Source of the DNA: Blasia pusilla
Lineage: Eukaryota; Marchantiophyta; Marchantiopsida; Blasiales
DNA: 64,000 bases
Reading direction: 5' to 3'
NCBI GenBank assembly: GCA_050084515.1
Contig: CM114274.1
Span: 32,178,001 to 32,242,000, forward strand
Part shown: one piece after another, positions 11,422-22,392 of the stretch
How positions within the stretch are numbered: position 1 is the first letter of the stretch
How the letters are laid out: the number at the start of each line of letters is the position of its first letter
Notes under the pieces: generated by a model
Seen by the model: the letters and a program-made list of their open reading frames with translations, nothing else
Databases searched by the model: none
What the model was told of the DNA's origin: nothing
Made by a program: the position numbers and the translations under genes

Positions 11422-12541
11422 ATGGACCGCTCCTTGTTTACTATTTTGTAAGTCCTGAGCACAACTTCTAGGTGTTCCACATCCTGGATCCACTTGATCC
11501 ATGCTCCGATGGGTACAGCTGAGATAGTTTCTATAATTTACCCCGAGGAATTTACATGCAAGACGGGACCCCCTTACTTGGAGGAAGGGAAAAGTCCCCT
11601 GCCTTGATGCAAACGCTCATCGAGCTCTGTTCAAGGCCGGGTGACTTGGTGTTCGACTTAGTGGGCCTATCAGAGGCGCTTGGCAGAGTGGCAAGAACAT
11701 TCTCTACCTTGAGGGAAGGTAGGAACTTTATGACCTTTGCAAAGAGGCAAAGGCAGATTACGACAAGCTAGTTGGAGCATACAACTCTCCTCCAAAGCCG
11801 ATAGGTCCGGTTCCAAAACCACAGACATCTCAGACTACTCTACTCAGACTGTTTATTTTGCAACCCGTCAGATTCTGACGGGTTGCAACTTCTCACAATA
11901 TTTTAACCACTTTCAGGCAACCTGTCAGATTCCGACAGGTTGGCTGCTTGAGTGATCGGACTCTTTCCCTGTAAGTCCAACTTTTGAGGCATTTTGGCAG
12001 GCTTCTTCACTTTTGGATCGTTCCCATATTATCGCCAAACTAATCATAGGCTTCTTCTCTCCTCTAAGACGTGTTGGATTTCTACTACCTATCGGATTGC
12101 CATGGGATTCCCTACCTGTTGGATTCTCATGGGATGCACGGCGGAATGGAATCACTTCTCAAAATCCTTCTTTTGTTATGGTAAGCTTGCTTGCAAGAAG
12201 TGCAACCCATCCAATTTCGACGAGTTGCAAGACTTGCAACCTGTCGAATTCCGACGGGTTGGAAGGGATGCAGCTTCTCGGATTCTTAGATTTAGGATCT
12301 GAATGAAGGGACATGGGTGCGTCAATTCCTCTTTACTCCTAAGAGCTAAATATCTTTTGCTTCAAATTGTCGTCTCGTCTGATCACGTTTTCTTTTTTAT
12401 CACTTCCTCTTTACTCCAGACAACTATCAATCTTTTGGTTCAATTTTTGTCTCGTGTGTTTACATTTCTTAGTGGCAGAGAGAATGGTGAAACCAAGTTG
12501 TCAAACGCACAGCAGTCCATGATATACTTTGTGCACCCTTC

Positions 12542-13045
12542 AACAATCATTTAAAGGCATTTCCTTTTACCTTTCTTTTGCCCCTTATTGAGGAGTATTT
12601 AATGCCTTTTGCAAGAAGAGATGTCAATCCATAATGTCAACCACATATTCCGAGAAGTTAAACCTTGAAGGGCACCATAGTCTATTGAGACCATAGTTAG
12701 AGTAGTTAAAAATACCCCTGGGCACAACTTACTGTAGAGTGAGACACGCAATGTGAAGAAACTTAGGCTCACATGGAGAGTGATGGAAGAATGTTTGTAG
12801 TGGTCTTATGATGTCTACTTGTTTTTCGCCCCGTGGAAAAAGGAGGTTACTTTAGGCCCGAATGTGGTCCACTTGCTACTCTCTTCTAAAGATTTCTTGT
12901 CTTTTAAAGAAAACAAAAATTTCAAATATGTCAAAAAATTTTGAAGAGAGGAGGCGGGTTCTGCCCTTTTTTTTTAAGAGTGACTCTCCTCGCTTCCTCT
13001 CTTCCTCTCCTCTCTTCCTCTCTCCTGCCAAAATACCACCGCCCG
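12542..13045 (+). repeat. Right terminal inverted repeat, copy I
   Basis: About 500 bp is shared, inverted, with 17426-17943 and, direct, with 51780-52288. Landmarks are a GAAGAGAGGAGGCGG block, an A/T run and a CTCTCTTCCTCTC-rich tip ending in CCACCGCCCG, a mutated form of the usual CCAGCCCCC. Long terminal repeats of this size recall Mutator-like elements. Confidence 0.7.
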
Positions 13046-13107
13046 TACTAGGTTCATTAAAGCCTCTCTCTATCTACACTCTTCCCAGCCTCTTCTACAA
13101 AAAATTC

Positions 13108-14820
13108 ACAAGAGACAGAGCTGGAACAGATGCTGCTACTATTAAGTTGGTGACACGAGAAGTGTTCTCCACATTCACTAGCTTCCATTGGTGGCCCAAA
13201 GCTACTGAATTGATAACTAATGCAAGGTTATGACAAACTGTGTTTCTAATGAGTACAAACTTTCTTTCTATGGCTCTCTTGCACAAAATTCAAAATTCAC
13301 AGACCAGAAGGAAGTTTCAATCTACATCTACTGAGTATCAAAGAAACACTCTTGAGAGGAATCCCAAAGAGCCTTATTGTTACATTTGTAACCAGAAATA
13401 TCATATCTCAAGCAAATGTCCTAATAGAAAATTTCTCAAGATATTTCCCGAGTATTGCAAAACTCAATGAAAAGATACCCCGTCTTTGTTAGTCAATACT
13501 TCACCCATCACTCAAGCATTAACATGCTCCACATCTGAGGAACTACAACCAGATGAACCACTATATCTGTTCATGATATAAAAACCCTGTACAACTACTT
13601 TCCCAGATCTTTCCAAACTTTGGATCCTTGATTATGGTTCAAATTCTCATGTTTGTTATCAAAGATAATTGTTCTCTCATTTCCTTCCTAACTCTCCAAT
13701 GCTCATTTATGGTCAAGAAAATGGCAAAATGTATGCTATAGCTACTGGTCATAGTTTAGGCAGAGGTTTTGCCAAGCATGGCATGTATCTACTTGAATGT
13801 CAATCTTCTACTCCACAAAAAATTTTGCTAACCAGAAGTTCATCCATCTCTAGCACAATTCTATAGGACACCTCAACAATTTGCATTTACTGCAACTACA
13901 TCAATAAAAGATGGTTCAAGGACTAGATCATATCGATGATCTCAATTTCAAATTTCAGTGTGGATAAGATATCCCTGTGCAAAAAGCTCTAGATCTAATT
14001 GAAAGTGATCTGGCAAGACTAATGAAGACACCCAGTATTTCTATACTTTTATTGATCAATATACAAAAAAATCCTTTGTCAACATCCTTCACAAAAACAC
14101 AAACGTCTTTTCTACATTCCAGAAGTTCAAAATCATGGTTGAAAGAGAAACTGATCTCCAGATTGCTATTCTCATAATAGATGGAGGTGGTGAATACATA
14201 CTCTTCTCTTGAAGCTCTAGATCTAACTCGTAGTAATCTGGCAGGATCAATGAAGACACCATGTATTTGCTACAATTACTATTTCTGTACTTTTTTTGAC
14301 CAATCTACAAAGAAATCCTTTGTCTACATCCTTCACAAGAACACAAACGTCTTTTCTATATTCCAGAAGTTCAAAATCATGGTTGAAAGAGAAATTGGTC
14401 TCCACTGTGCTATTATCAGAACATATGGAATTGGTGAATACATAGCCTTTTCTTATACCAGAAGTTCTTCAGACTTCTCGTATTCTTCATCAACACACAG
14501 GAAGAGATTCTTCTATGCAGAATGGAACTGCAAAAAGACTCAACCGCACACTGAACCATAAGGCAAGACGTATTTGCTCTCATTCTAGCTAAAAGAAGAA
14601 GAAAGTTGGATTCTACGGATGATGAATGTATATTCCTTGGTTATCAGATTGGTTCTAGATGTTATAAACTTTTCAATCCCAATACAAAACTTGTTTTTCT
14701 CAACAAAAATGTTGTCTTCAATGAAGACATTCCTTTCTCCTTCTCTAATGTTTTTCATTCTACATATTATCCATTTTTTGATTCTTTTCCAGTAGAAGAC
14801 TACACCAATAACTATCCCTA
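13108..14820 (+). pseudogene. Copia element 2, degenerate gag-integrase remnant
   Basis: After a diverged copy of the 150-bp repeat come a zinc knuckle (CYICNQKYHISSKC at 13377-13420), a protease start (LWILDYGSNSHVC near 13620, where the usual SGA is YGS), and a remnant of the pre-integrase and integrase region that is present twice (about 13990-14170 and 14205-14400, sharing STKKSFVYILHKNTNVFS-like text). A post-integrase block follows (DECIFLGYQIGSRCYKLF near 14625). Stops and frameshifts are frequent and no reverse transcriptase follows. It is a Ty1/copia relic without visible LTRs. The partial internal duplication is unusual. Confidence 0.65.
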
Positions 14821-14841
14821 AAGCAGTAAGAAAAACTACAT

Positions 14842-14995
14842 CTACTTTACTTGATTGGGATCCCCAATAGACATTAACTTACCAGTGCAGCAACTTTGGG
14901 CCATGAATCAAGGCTACTGAATGTGTTGAACAATTTTGGTGTTACCAGCTTAGCAATATCACCATATGCTCTTGCTTTGTGTATTGTGAATTTGC
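14842..14995 (-). repeat. ~150-bp dispersed repeat, minus copy
   Basis: This is the inverted counterpart of 3090-3240, including the trailing GGGATCCCAATCAAGTAAAGTAG-like tail (positions 14842-14870). The two copies bracket copia 1, transposon copy I and copia 2. Confidence 0.6.
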
Positions 14996-15346
14996 ATATG
15001 AGACCAAGTAATACTAGAGGTTTCATCCCCATCGTCACACAAGGTGCAAGAGTTTATTTGTGTTCCCATCCTGCTTTTCTTATGGTTCAAGGGGACTGCC
15101 CCTATCTTGAACTTGAACTTGAGTCGGGTTCCCAAGCAAGGGGTTCCCGGCAAATAGTTCTTCAGCTATGCCTTCTCAAGGTATACCGTCAAAAGAGAGA
15201 GGTCATATATCTGCATGGCTTCCTCTGTGTTCTTCTGCTATGAGTGTTTGCCCACTTCCTCGGTTATGGAATCCACAAATGATTTCTCAACTTGCTCCCA
15301 CAATTCCGGCCTTAATGGAAGCTTGGATGCTTGCAAAATCTCTAAA

Positions 15347-16100
<754 letters not shown>

Positions 16101-16103
16101 ACT

Positions 16104-17391
16104 TTATCGTACGTGATGTGTCACTTCCGCGGAAATGAGACCCCCGAGTAGTGACTTTGAGGGCGGGGTACTTAAAGTATCTTGTGGTGTTGAAGGCATG
16201 TCTTGAGAGGTGAGCTTTGACACCATCTCCATAAGCACACCTAGTTTTTTGTTCTGCCGCTCCATCTGTATCTTGACATCATCCAGATCTGCACTCCATT
16301 CCTTTTCCACTTCTTCCAATCGAACAGTGACCATGGATTCCACGCTCTACATAAAGAAACCAAACTTCAGATTGGGACAAAAAATAATATACATCTTAAC
16401 AATATAACCAGATTACAACCATAATACAAACGCAATGTATGTGTCAACCATTTGATGTGGAAGAGATGTAAGCATAAACTCCTATATCCAAGGAAGCATG
16501 AAGAAACCAAACTTTAGATTGGGATAGAAGAGAGCGAACTTCTAAATAATACAACCAAATTAATACCATAATACAAACTCCATGTATGTGTCAACCAATT
16601 GAGGGGGAAGATATGTAAGCATAAACGCTGGAGCCAATCATGCATGAAGAAACCAAACTTCAGATTTGGATAGAAAAGAGTGAACTTGTATATAAACAAC
16701 CACATTGGAACTTTAATAGAAACTCTTTCATCTTTGTGTCACCAACTTTTAGTGATGAACTCAATTGTGTGAAACCCGTTTGTTTGGGCAACTCTTCTCT
16801 TTCCATACATTCCAACTCTATGCCCAATGATCCCTTTGACGTATGTTGTGGCATTTGCACACATTCCAAAATAACATCAGACCTTAAACGTGACCATTGT
16901 TGGATGTGGAATGCCAAGAAAAATTAATTCACATTCCGATTAATCTATTGTTCATGGACTTTAGCAGAAAAACATGGAATGTCAGGATGACTTCCATCAA
17001 GTCCATCTAGACGTGCACAGCCGGTATAATTTAAAGTTTGAACCTTGGCCCTCACTCGAGCCATCTTTTCTGCCTTCATTTTGCCCTCCTTAGAGAGCCA
17101 ATAATCTACTCAGTGTGCCCATGACTCCTCATCGATATCAAGGTGGCACCGGACTGCACGATGAGCCCCATTTAGGGTCCAATAGTTCTTGATATTGGAC
17201 CGTTCTATTTTCATGAGCTGAGCTATTTTTTTCTTCATGAAATCAAGTGAAAGACACGAGGCTCCCACATATGTGTATGCCTCAAGTATGTGATTATGGA
17301 TAGCACCCATGCTCATAGCATTCAATTTACCAATCTCAATGCATGACAAATCCAAATACCTCATCGCCCAACCTTCAATTCGTTTAGCCAA
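16104..17391 (-). pseudogene. Possible CACTA-associated plant transposase remnant
   Basis: Minus frame 17391-17110 reads through a TGA into a segment with WLSKEGKMKAEKMARVRAK and then LNYTGCARL. This is reminiscent of the W...K(S)..AK.NR...H..GS pattern of the plant transposase (Ptta/En/Spm, PF03004) family. About 750 bp further on, 16343-16104 encodes a Glu/Lys coiled coil (VRLEEVEKEWSADLDDVKI), also common at the end of such proteins. The match is from memory and weak. The frames are separated by a tandem repeat and no CACTA terminus was found nearby. Confidence 0.3.
16353..16700 (+). repeat. 146-148 bp tandem repeat, 2.3 units
   Basis: The phrase AAGAAACCAAACTTCAGATT recurs at 16353, 16501 and 16647. 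Each unit also holds ATACAAAC.C.ATGTATGTGTCAACCA and GAAGA.ATGTAAGCATAAAC blocks, so the units are true tandem copies. Confidence 0.8.
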
Positions 17392-17425
17392 GGCTCATAA
17401 CCCGGAACTTTAGGTGATAGAACGC

Positions 17426-17943
17426 GGGGGCTAGTATTCTGGCATGAGAGAGGAAGAGAGGAAAAGAGGAGAGTCTCTCTTAAAAAAAAAGGGCCAAATC
17501 CGCGTCCTCTCTTCAAAACTTTTTGACATATTTGAAATTTTTGTTTGCTTTCAAATTCATGAAATCTTTAGAAGAGAGTAGGTAGTCGGGCCTAAAGAAA
17601 CCTCTTTTTTCCAGGGGGCGAAAAACAAGTAGACATCATAAGACCACTACAAACATTTTTCCATCACTCTCCATGTGAGCCTAAGTTTCTTCACATTGTC
17701 TGTCTCAGTCTACAGTAAGCTGTGCCCAAGGGTATTTTTGTTGGAGGACCAGTGGCAAATAATTTGACCAGAAAGAGCAATCTCATCTCAATGAAAGGTT
17801 CAAATAAAGACTCTAACGATGGTCTCAACAGACTGCGGTGCTTTTCAAGGTTTCACTTCTCGGAATATTTGGTTGACATTATGGATTGAAATCTCTTCTT
17901 GCAAAAGAAAGGCACAATGAAATGCCTGTAAATGATTGTTGAC
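17426..17943 (-). repeat. Terminal inverted repeat, copy II
   Basis: It starts with GGGGGCTAGTATTCTGGC and a GAGAGAGGAAGAGAGG tract, then matches the reverse complement of 12542-13045 and 51780-52288. The flanking base context to the left (GATAGAACGC) could hold a target duplication, but the partner side is lost. Confidence 0.75.
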
Positions 17944-18766
17944 TGTTCTTGCAGAAGGCATCAATACTCATCCTACATTATGGAAACCTATCGGCAACAT
18001 AGTACCAAAATGAGAATTGTTGAGCTTCCCCCATTCCCAAGTGTCTCCGAAGTGTTCATGTCTCATGAGACCTCACCCGGATGCGTATCGGGTACGATGC
18101 CAACTTCTCTTTTTGCACGGATTGTTGCCTGCATCATGGTCTCCCCTGAATTGCCCCATGATGAATGGTGTCTGCTCAAGACTAACTTGTGAAATGTGAA
18201 CACACGAGACGATAATTGAACCAAAAGATTGTTAGCCGTCGGAATCAGATGGCTTGCACCCCTTGCAAGCAACCTCACCATAACAAAGGAAAGATTTTGA
18301 GAAGTGATTCCATTCCACCCTACACCTACGAAAATCCAACAGGTTGGGAATCCGAAATGGCAATCCAACAGGTAGTAGGAATCCAACACGTCTTAGAGAA
18401 GAAAAGAAGCCTACGATTGGTTTGACGATAATAGGGGAACGAGCCAAAAGTGAAGAAGCCCGCCACAATGCCTCAGAAGTTGGTCTCACACGGAAAGAGT
18501 CCGATCACTCAAGCAACCAACCTGTCAGAATCCGACAGCTTGCTTGAAAATGGTTAAAAAGTTACAGTGGTCAAAAAGTGAAAAGTTGCAACCCGTCGGA
18601 AATCACAAGGGTTGCATAATAAACATTCTGAGTAGCTAGACAAACACAATTGACAAGTCCAAAAAAATATTTAGCAAAATTTTACAAACACCATTATCGT
18701 TTGAAAAAATCTTGTCCTTTATTACATCCGAAGGAAGCTCGGAAATGTACATTTGATCTAGTCTAT

Positions 18767-19047
18767 GATTTCTTCAGCCTCGTCATCTACAAATTTACTC
18801 CTAACTCTCCTAGGTTCTTGTACAAAAGGAATGTCCTGGGATACAAGTGGCTCCTCTGGCCGATTGTAGACGGGGATAAAAAATCTTGGCAAATTCGAGA
18901 GCCTTGCCCCCCCCCTAGGTGCACCATAACGGTCCCATATAACCTGATTTGAGTCCCACCGCCTTCCTTGGCAGTATATCTTGTACGCTCTACAAGGTGA
19001 CACCCATCTAGTATCAATATGTGCTCCGTCCTTGGAAACACCATCAT
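18767..19047 (-). pseudogene. Downstream ORF with ILILDGC motif, copy II
   Basis: This minus-strand frame begins MMVFPRTEHILILDGCHL, then RTRYTAKEGGGTQIR, GTVMVHLGGG and a Pro-rich tail. It lies beyond the methyltransferase stop. Corresponding frames exist in copy IV (36634-36922, plus) and VI (46102-45812, minus), so it is a conserved part of the element: a last gene B exon or a small separate gene. A nine-G run (sense strand) after the LGG codons differs in length between copies and shifts the downstream frame. Function unknown. Confidence 0.45.
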
Positions 19048-19532
19048 GGCAATCCGACAAGTAGTAGGAATCCAGCACGTCTTAGAGAAGAGAAGAAGCC
19101 TACGCCTTGTTTTACGATACTATGGGAGGGAGCCAAAGTGAAGAAGCCCGCTAGAATGCCTCTAAAGTTGGACTAACAGGGAAAGCATCCGATCACTCAC
19201 GCAACCAACCTCTTGGAATCCGACAGGTTTCCTGGAAGTGGTTAAAAAGGTGCAGTGGTCAAAAAGTGAAAAGTTGCAAGTTGTGGGAGTCCGAAGGGTT
19301 GCAAAATAAACTGTCGGAGAACATAGACGATTACAATCGACAAGACCAAAAAAGATATTCAGAAAAATCTTACAAACACCATCATCGTTCGAAAAAATCT
19401 TGTCCTTTATTACATCGGACGGAAGCTCGGAACTGTACATTTGATCTATTCTATGAATTCTTCTCCATCGTCATCAAATAAATCCCTACTCCCAAACGCT
19501 GCAGTCAAGCTGGGTCCTTGAGTTCTTTGAAC

Positions 19533-20045
19533 TCACTCGTCATCGTCCGAGAGCTTTTCCAGAATTACAATCGACCTTGCCCTCCCAATTTTTGGAATCG
19601 TGGGAAGTGACGATGGTGTTACTACCAATGGTGGGTCTGGAACCAGAGCTCTTGGCTTTGGAGGAGAGTTGTATGCCCCAACTAGCCTGTCGTAATCTGC
19701 CTTTGCCTCTTTGCAAAGGTCAAACAATTCCTGCCTTGCCTCAAGGCAGAGAATGTTCCTGCCACTCTGCTGGGCGCCTCTGATACTTGCCCCTGAAAGG
19801 CCCACTAAGTCGAACACCAAGTCACTCGGCCTTTAGCAAAGCTCGATGAGCGTTTGCATCAAGGCTGGCAACTTTTCCCTTCCTCCAAGTAAGGGGGTAC
19901 CGTCTTGCATGTAAATTCCCGAGGGGGAATTGCATAAACTATCTTAGTTGTATCCATCGGAGCATGGATCCACTGGATCCAAGATCTTAAACACTTGGAA
20001 GTTGTGCTCGGGCCGAACAAAGCAGTAAACATAGGAGTGGTCCAT
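19533..20045 (-). pseudogene. Gene B last methyltransferase exon, copy II
   Basis: The 513-nt exon starts after a TTTACAG acceptor with an in-phase ATG (20045) and ends in an acidic SDDDE-stop. It contains the permuted methylase C-terminus: an AL.QTLIELC helix, RPGDLVFDLVG (motif I, where active enzymes have DPFxGSG), SGASIRGA and a GRNILCLEGRQELFDLC strand-helix like the Gxx.IGIExxxxY of N6-adenine/N4-cytosine methylases. There is a frame disruption near 19820-19859. Copies IV and VI have the same exon at exactly the same length. Confidence 0.6.
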
Positions 20046-20189
20046 CTGTAAAGAAGCAAGTTGGAAACAATGTCAGCAACAAGAAAGAGCTACTTGACCG
20101 CTGGTCTACTCTCAGTATGGTGACACAATATGCAACATGTCCCCAAAGAACTTCCCTTAATCCCACAGAACATCGTTATAGTCCTAACA

Positions 20190-20560
20190 TTGGAGCAACT
20201 TGTCGGAGTCCGACGGGTTGTTTTACAAGTGTTAGTATTTTTTTTGCCATGAGCAACCCGTGGGAAGCCGACAGGTTGTTGGCTTAGAGGAGCCCATGGT
20301 TGGCTAAGAACAACCCGTCGCTTTCAGACGGGTTGCATCATTCAAGAAACACAAGGAAAAGCATAAGTACTTGCAACCCGTCCGGTTCCGACGAGTTGCA
20401 TTCATCCAATGGAGACTTGGGGTAAATTTGCAACCCATTGCATTTAGACGGATTGAAACACCGCAGTCACCAACTCAGAAGATCCAATGGGTTGCATGCA
20501 GAGATGCAACCCGTCGGAGCAGGAAAAAGTGTATATGGATTTAGAGCCCTTTCCCGGATT
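20190..20560. repeat. Palindromes in gene B intron 3, copy II
   Basis: At least six palindrome variants lie at about 20192-20220, 20252-20280, 20309-20336, 20371-20400, 20430-20455 and 20485-20520, between two gene B exons. Confidence 0.7.
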
Positions 20561-20589
20561 TGACTCGTCGCCAATCGGAGTGGGTACTC

Positions 20590-21159
20590 GTTCTTGATGA
20601 CCCATGATTGTGCCGTCCTCCACTTCAGCAACCTCTTCACGCACTGTAGGTTGAAGAGCTCGTCCTCGCTCCCTCAAATTAAGACCAAGAAACAACCCCT
20701 ATCATTGAGATAAGCGTATGCAAAGGAAACTAGGAGCGCGATCAGTTCATAGGTAAGAGGGACATTCCAGTCTGGGACACTGTCAAATGGATTGTCGTCC
20801 CTCAAGCGCAACCGAGAGGGAAAATCAATGATGAGGAGATCCACCGCCACCTCCTCGACCTCCCCATAGTCTGTCCACGGAGCGTGCCCGTTCCGTTGAA
20901 GCTTCCGTCCTAGCGTTGTCAATTTGTCGATGGCGGGTGTCGACTTTTGGGAACTGAAACTTTGCAGCTCATCCAGAAGATTCATGCAGTGAATGATGCC
21001 GCTTGTCAGGGTTGTTGTTTCTCTATGTCTTCCCAAGGATGACGGAGTGTATTCCTCTTGCTTCCTCTTTTCCCGAGTCTGCGATTGGCTTGTTGGGGAT
21101 CCTATTACCTCGGACTCTGTTGGAGTTTTCTTGGTGGAGGACTTGGTCCGAAGGTCCAA
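20590..21159 (-). pseudogene. Gene B motif IV segment, copy II
   Basis: The minus frame covers a Ser/Thr/Glu-rich linker (EEYTPSSLGRHRE), ending in VEEVAVDLLIIDFPSRL, where motif IV (D/N-PP-Y/F) would sit (DFPS here). WNVPLTYELIALLVSF and YLNDRGCFLVL follow. The exon's donor near 20575 reads GGGAAAGG instead of the GGTAAGG of copies IV and VI, so splicing would fail. Upstream coding sequence is deleted to the 5' leader. Confidence 0.55.
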
Positions 21160-21194
21160 ATTTTCTCGACAACGAAAGTTACTTTTTGTGCACG

Positions 21195-21330
21195 ATGAGT
21201 CATCTTAATGAGTCGCCTCGATGAGTTGTCCTGATGAGTCGCCTTGTTGATGTCGCGATGAGTCGCCTTGATGAGTTGCTCTAATCGTCTCGCGATGAGT
21301 TGCCATGTAAAGCGCCCCTTGGTGTCTCGT
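21195..21330 (-). repeat. GATGAGTCGCCT leader repeats
   Basis: The gene B leader contains five to six imperfect repeats of a 12-20 bp GATGAGTCGCCT unit. The reverse-complement units (AGGCGACTCATC) occur at the same place in copy III (28125-28215). Confidence 0.55.
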
Positions 21331-21396
21331 CAAATATTGTGCAGAAGAGCAATCAAGATCGCAAAATGAAAAGCTGGAAATCAGCGACCCCTCGCC

Positions 21397-21404
21397 TATT
21401 TATA
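21397..21404 (-). promoter_or_regulatory. TATA box of copy II gene B
   Basis: Minus-strand TATAAATA followed by GGCGA, identical in setting to copies I and III. It lies on the far side of the palindrome array from the transposase TATA at 22305. Confidence 0.55.
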
Positions 21405-21489
21405 CTTTTCGAGCGGTTGGGCTGACCGTTGGATTGCACCGTCGTTTTGACGGCAACGTGTCGGCCGTTATGGAAGTCTGGATATGAAA

Positions 21490-22225
21490 ACCACCAACCC
21501 GACGGCTTCGACGGGTTGCACGCTTCCCGCGGGTTGCATGCATCCGTCCTCCTTGGGTTAAAAAGCCGAGCTATCATGCCAACCTGTCAGAGACCGACAG
21601 GTTGCGCGCCTGCGCCGTCTTGGGGCAAGAACGCAAGGTACCCGCGAAACCCGTCGGAGACCGGGGGGTTGCACGCTTCCCTTGTCTTGGGATAACAAGG
21701 TGCGGTTCCCGCGCAACTCGTCGGGGGCCTACGGGTTGCATGCTTCCTTCATGTAAGCATTACAAGGCGAGGTACTTGCAGAACCCGTCGGAGGCCGATA
21801 AGTTGCACGCTTCCCTCATCTTGGGGTAATAGGAGAGGTACGTGGGCAACTCATTGGTTACCGACAGGTTGCACACTTTTCTATCCCTTGGGTAACAATG
21901 CGACAATGCATAGTTCCGAGGCAACCCCTTGCAATCCAATAGGTCACAAGGTCTACCATGAGTTGGACAATCCCGTAACAGTCCCCAACGATTGGTTGCC
22001 TTAGCAAATGCAAGCGATGTCTCATGTTTGATTGATGCTAGCAAAATGGACTTAAAAGACCATTGGTCGGCAAGAAGGGGGTACCAACCCAACGGACTCC
22101 GACGAGTTCCAACTTGCATTGGGACACGGAAACAAAAAGTGGAGTTCGGTGCTTCGCAACCGACGTCTATGATTCCCAAATTCTGTAACCCATCGGACTC
22201 CGACAGGTTGCAACACAATTGAATC
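21490..22225. repeat. Palindrome array, copy II control region
   Basis: Palindromes recur at roughly 67-bp steps between 21580 and 21880, with looser copies to 22215, between the two divergent TATA boxes. Spacers repeat the CACGCTTCCCTC.TCTTGGG motif of the other copies. Confidence 0.8.
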
Positions 22226-22304
22226 CATCATGTCAAACAATCTCACCTACCAAAGTGCATCTTATCAGTCAAATTCTGTCACGAGAATTTGAGTCCCTAT
22301 TCAC

Positions 22305-22312
22305 TATAAATT
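22305..22312 (+). promoter_or_regulatory. TATA box of copy II transposase
   Basis: TATAAATT 88 bp before ATG 22393, followed by a pyrimidine-rich (CATTCT)n leader conserved in all copies. Confidence 0.55.
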
Positions 22313-22392
22313 AAATATTTTCATTCTCATATCCATTCCTATTCTTATCCTCATTCTTATTCTCAGTCTACTCCCGATGGAATCTTTAGGGA

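Larger units (their letters stand above)
6958..11826 (+). pseudogene. Gene B (coiled-coil + amino-methyltransferase), copy I
   Basis: This is the most complete plus-strand copy. Exon 1 (6958-7588) has a basic start (MTRRK) and a charged coiled-coil stretch. An 88-bp GT-AG intron follows, then exon 2 (7677-about 8148), a palindrome-filled intron to 8923, and exon 3 (8924-about 10945). Exon 3 holds a helical Lys/Arg-rich middle and a DNA-methylase motif IV-like block (VDFLITYLPYG near 10650) followed by a PLTYDQIALLFSFADAYLSD strand. A second palindrome intron precedes the last exon at 11422, with ALMQTLIELC, then SRPGDLVFDLVG, then a motif I region. That order (motif IV before motif I) suits permuted N6-adenine/N4-cytosine methylases. 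DPPY is DLPY here. Many stops, frameshifts and a deletion in the last exon make the copy defective. Confidence 0.65.
4658..13045 (+). mobile_element. Palindrome-rich DNA transposon, copy I
   Basis: The copy holds a minus-strand transposase remnant (5533 leftward), a divergent promoter region with a 67-bp palindrome array (5608-6737), a plus-strand gene B remnant (6958-11826), a 3' region and the right terminal repeat (to about 13045). The left boundary is a sharp junction with copia gag-pro inside a palindrome that lies in the second transposase intron. The left terminus is therefore missing and no target duplication can be identified. Both genes carry stops and deletions, so the copy is defective. 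Confidence 0.7.

Noticed and set aside
19533-21159. DIRS-type retrotransposon methyltransferase
   Set aside because: No tyrosine recombinase or DIRS reverse transcriptase is linked; the methylase-like domain sits in a spliced gene next to a DDE-like transposase with terminal inverted repeats.
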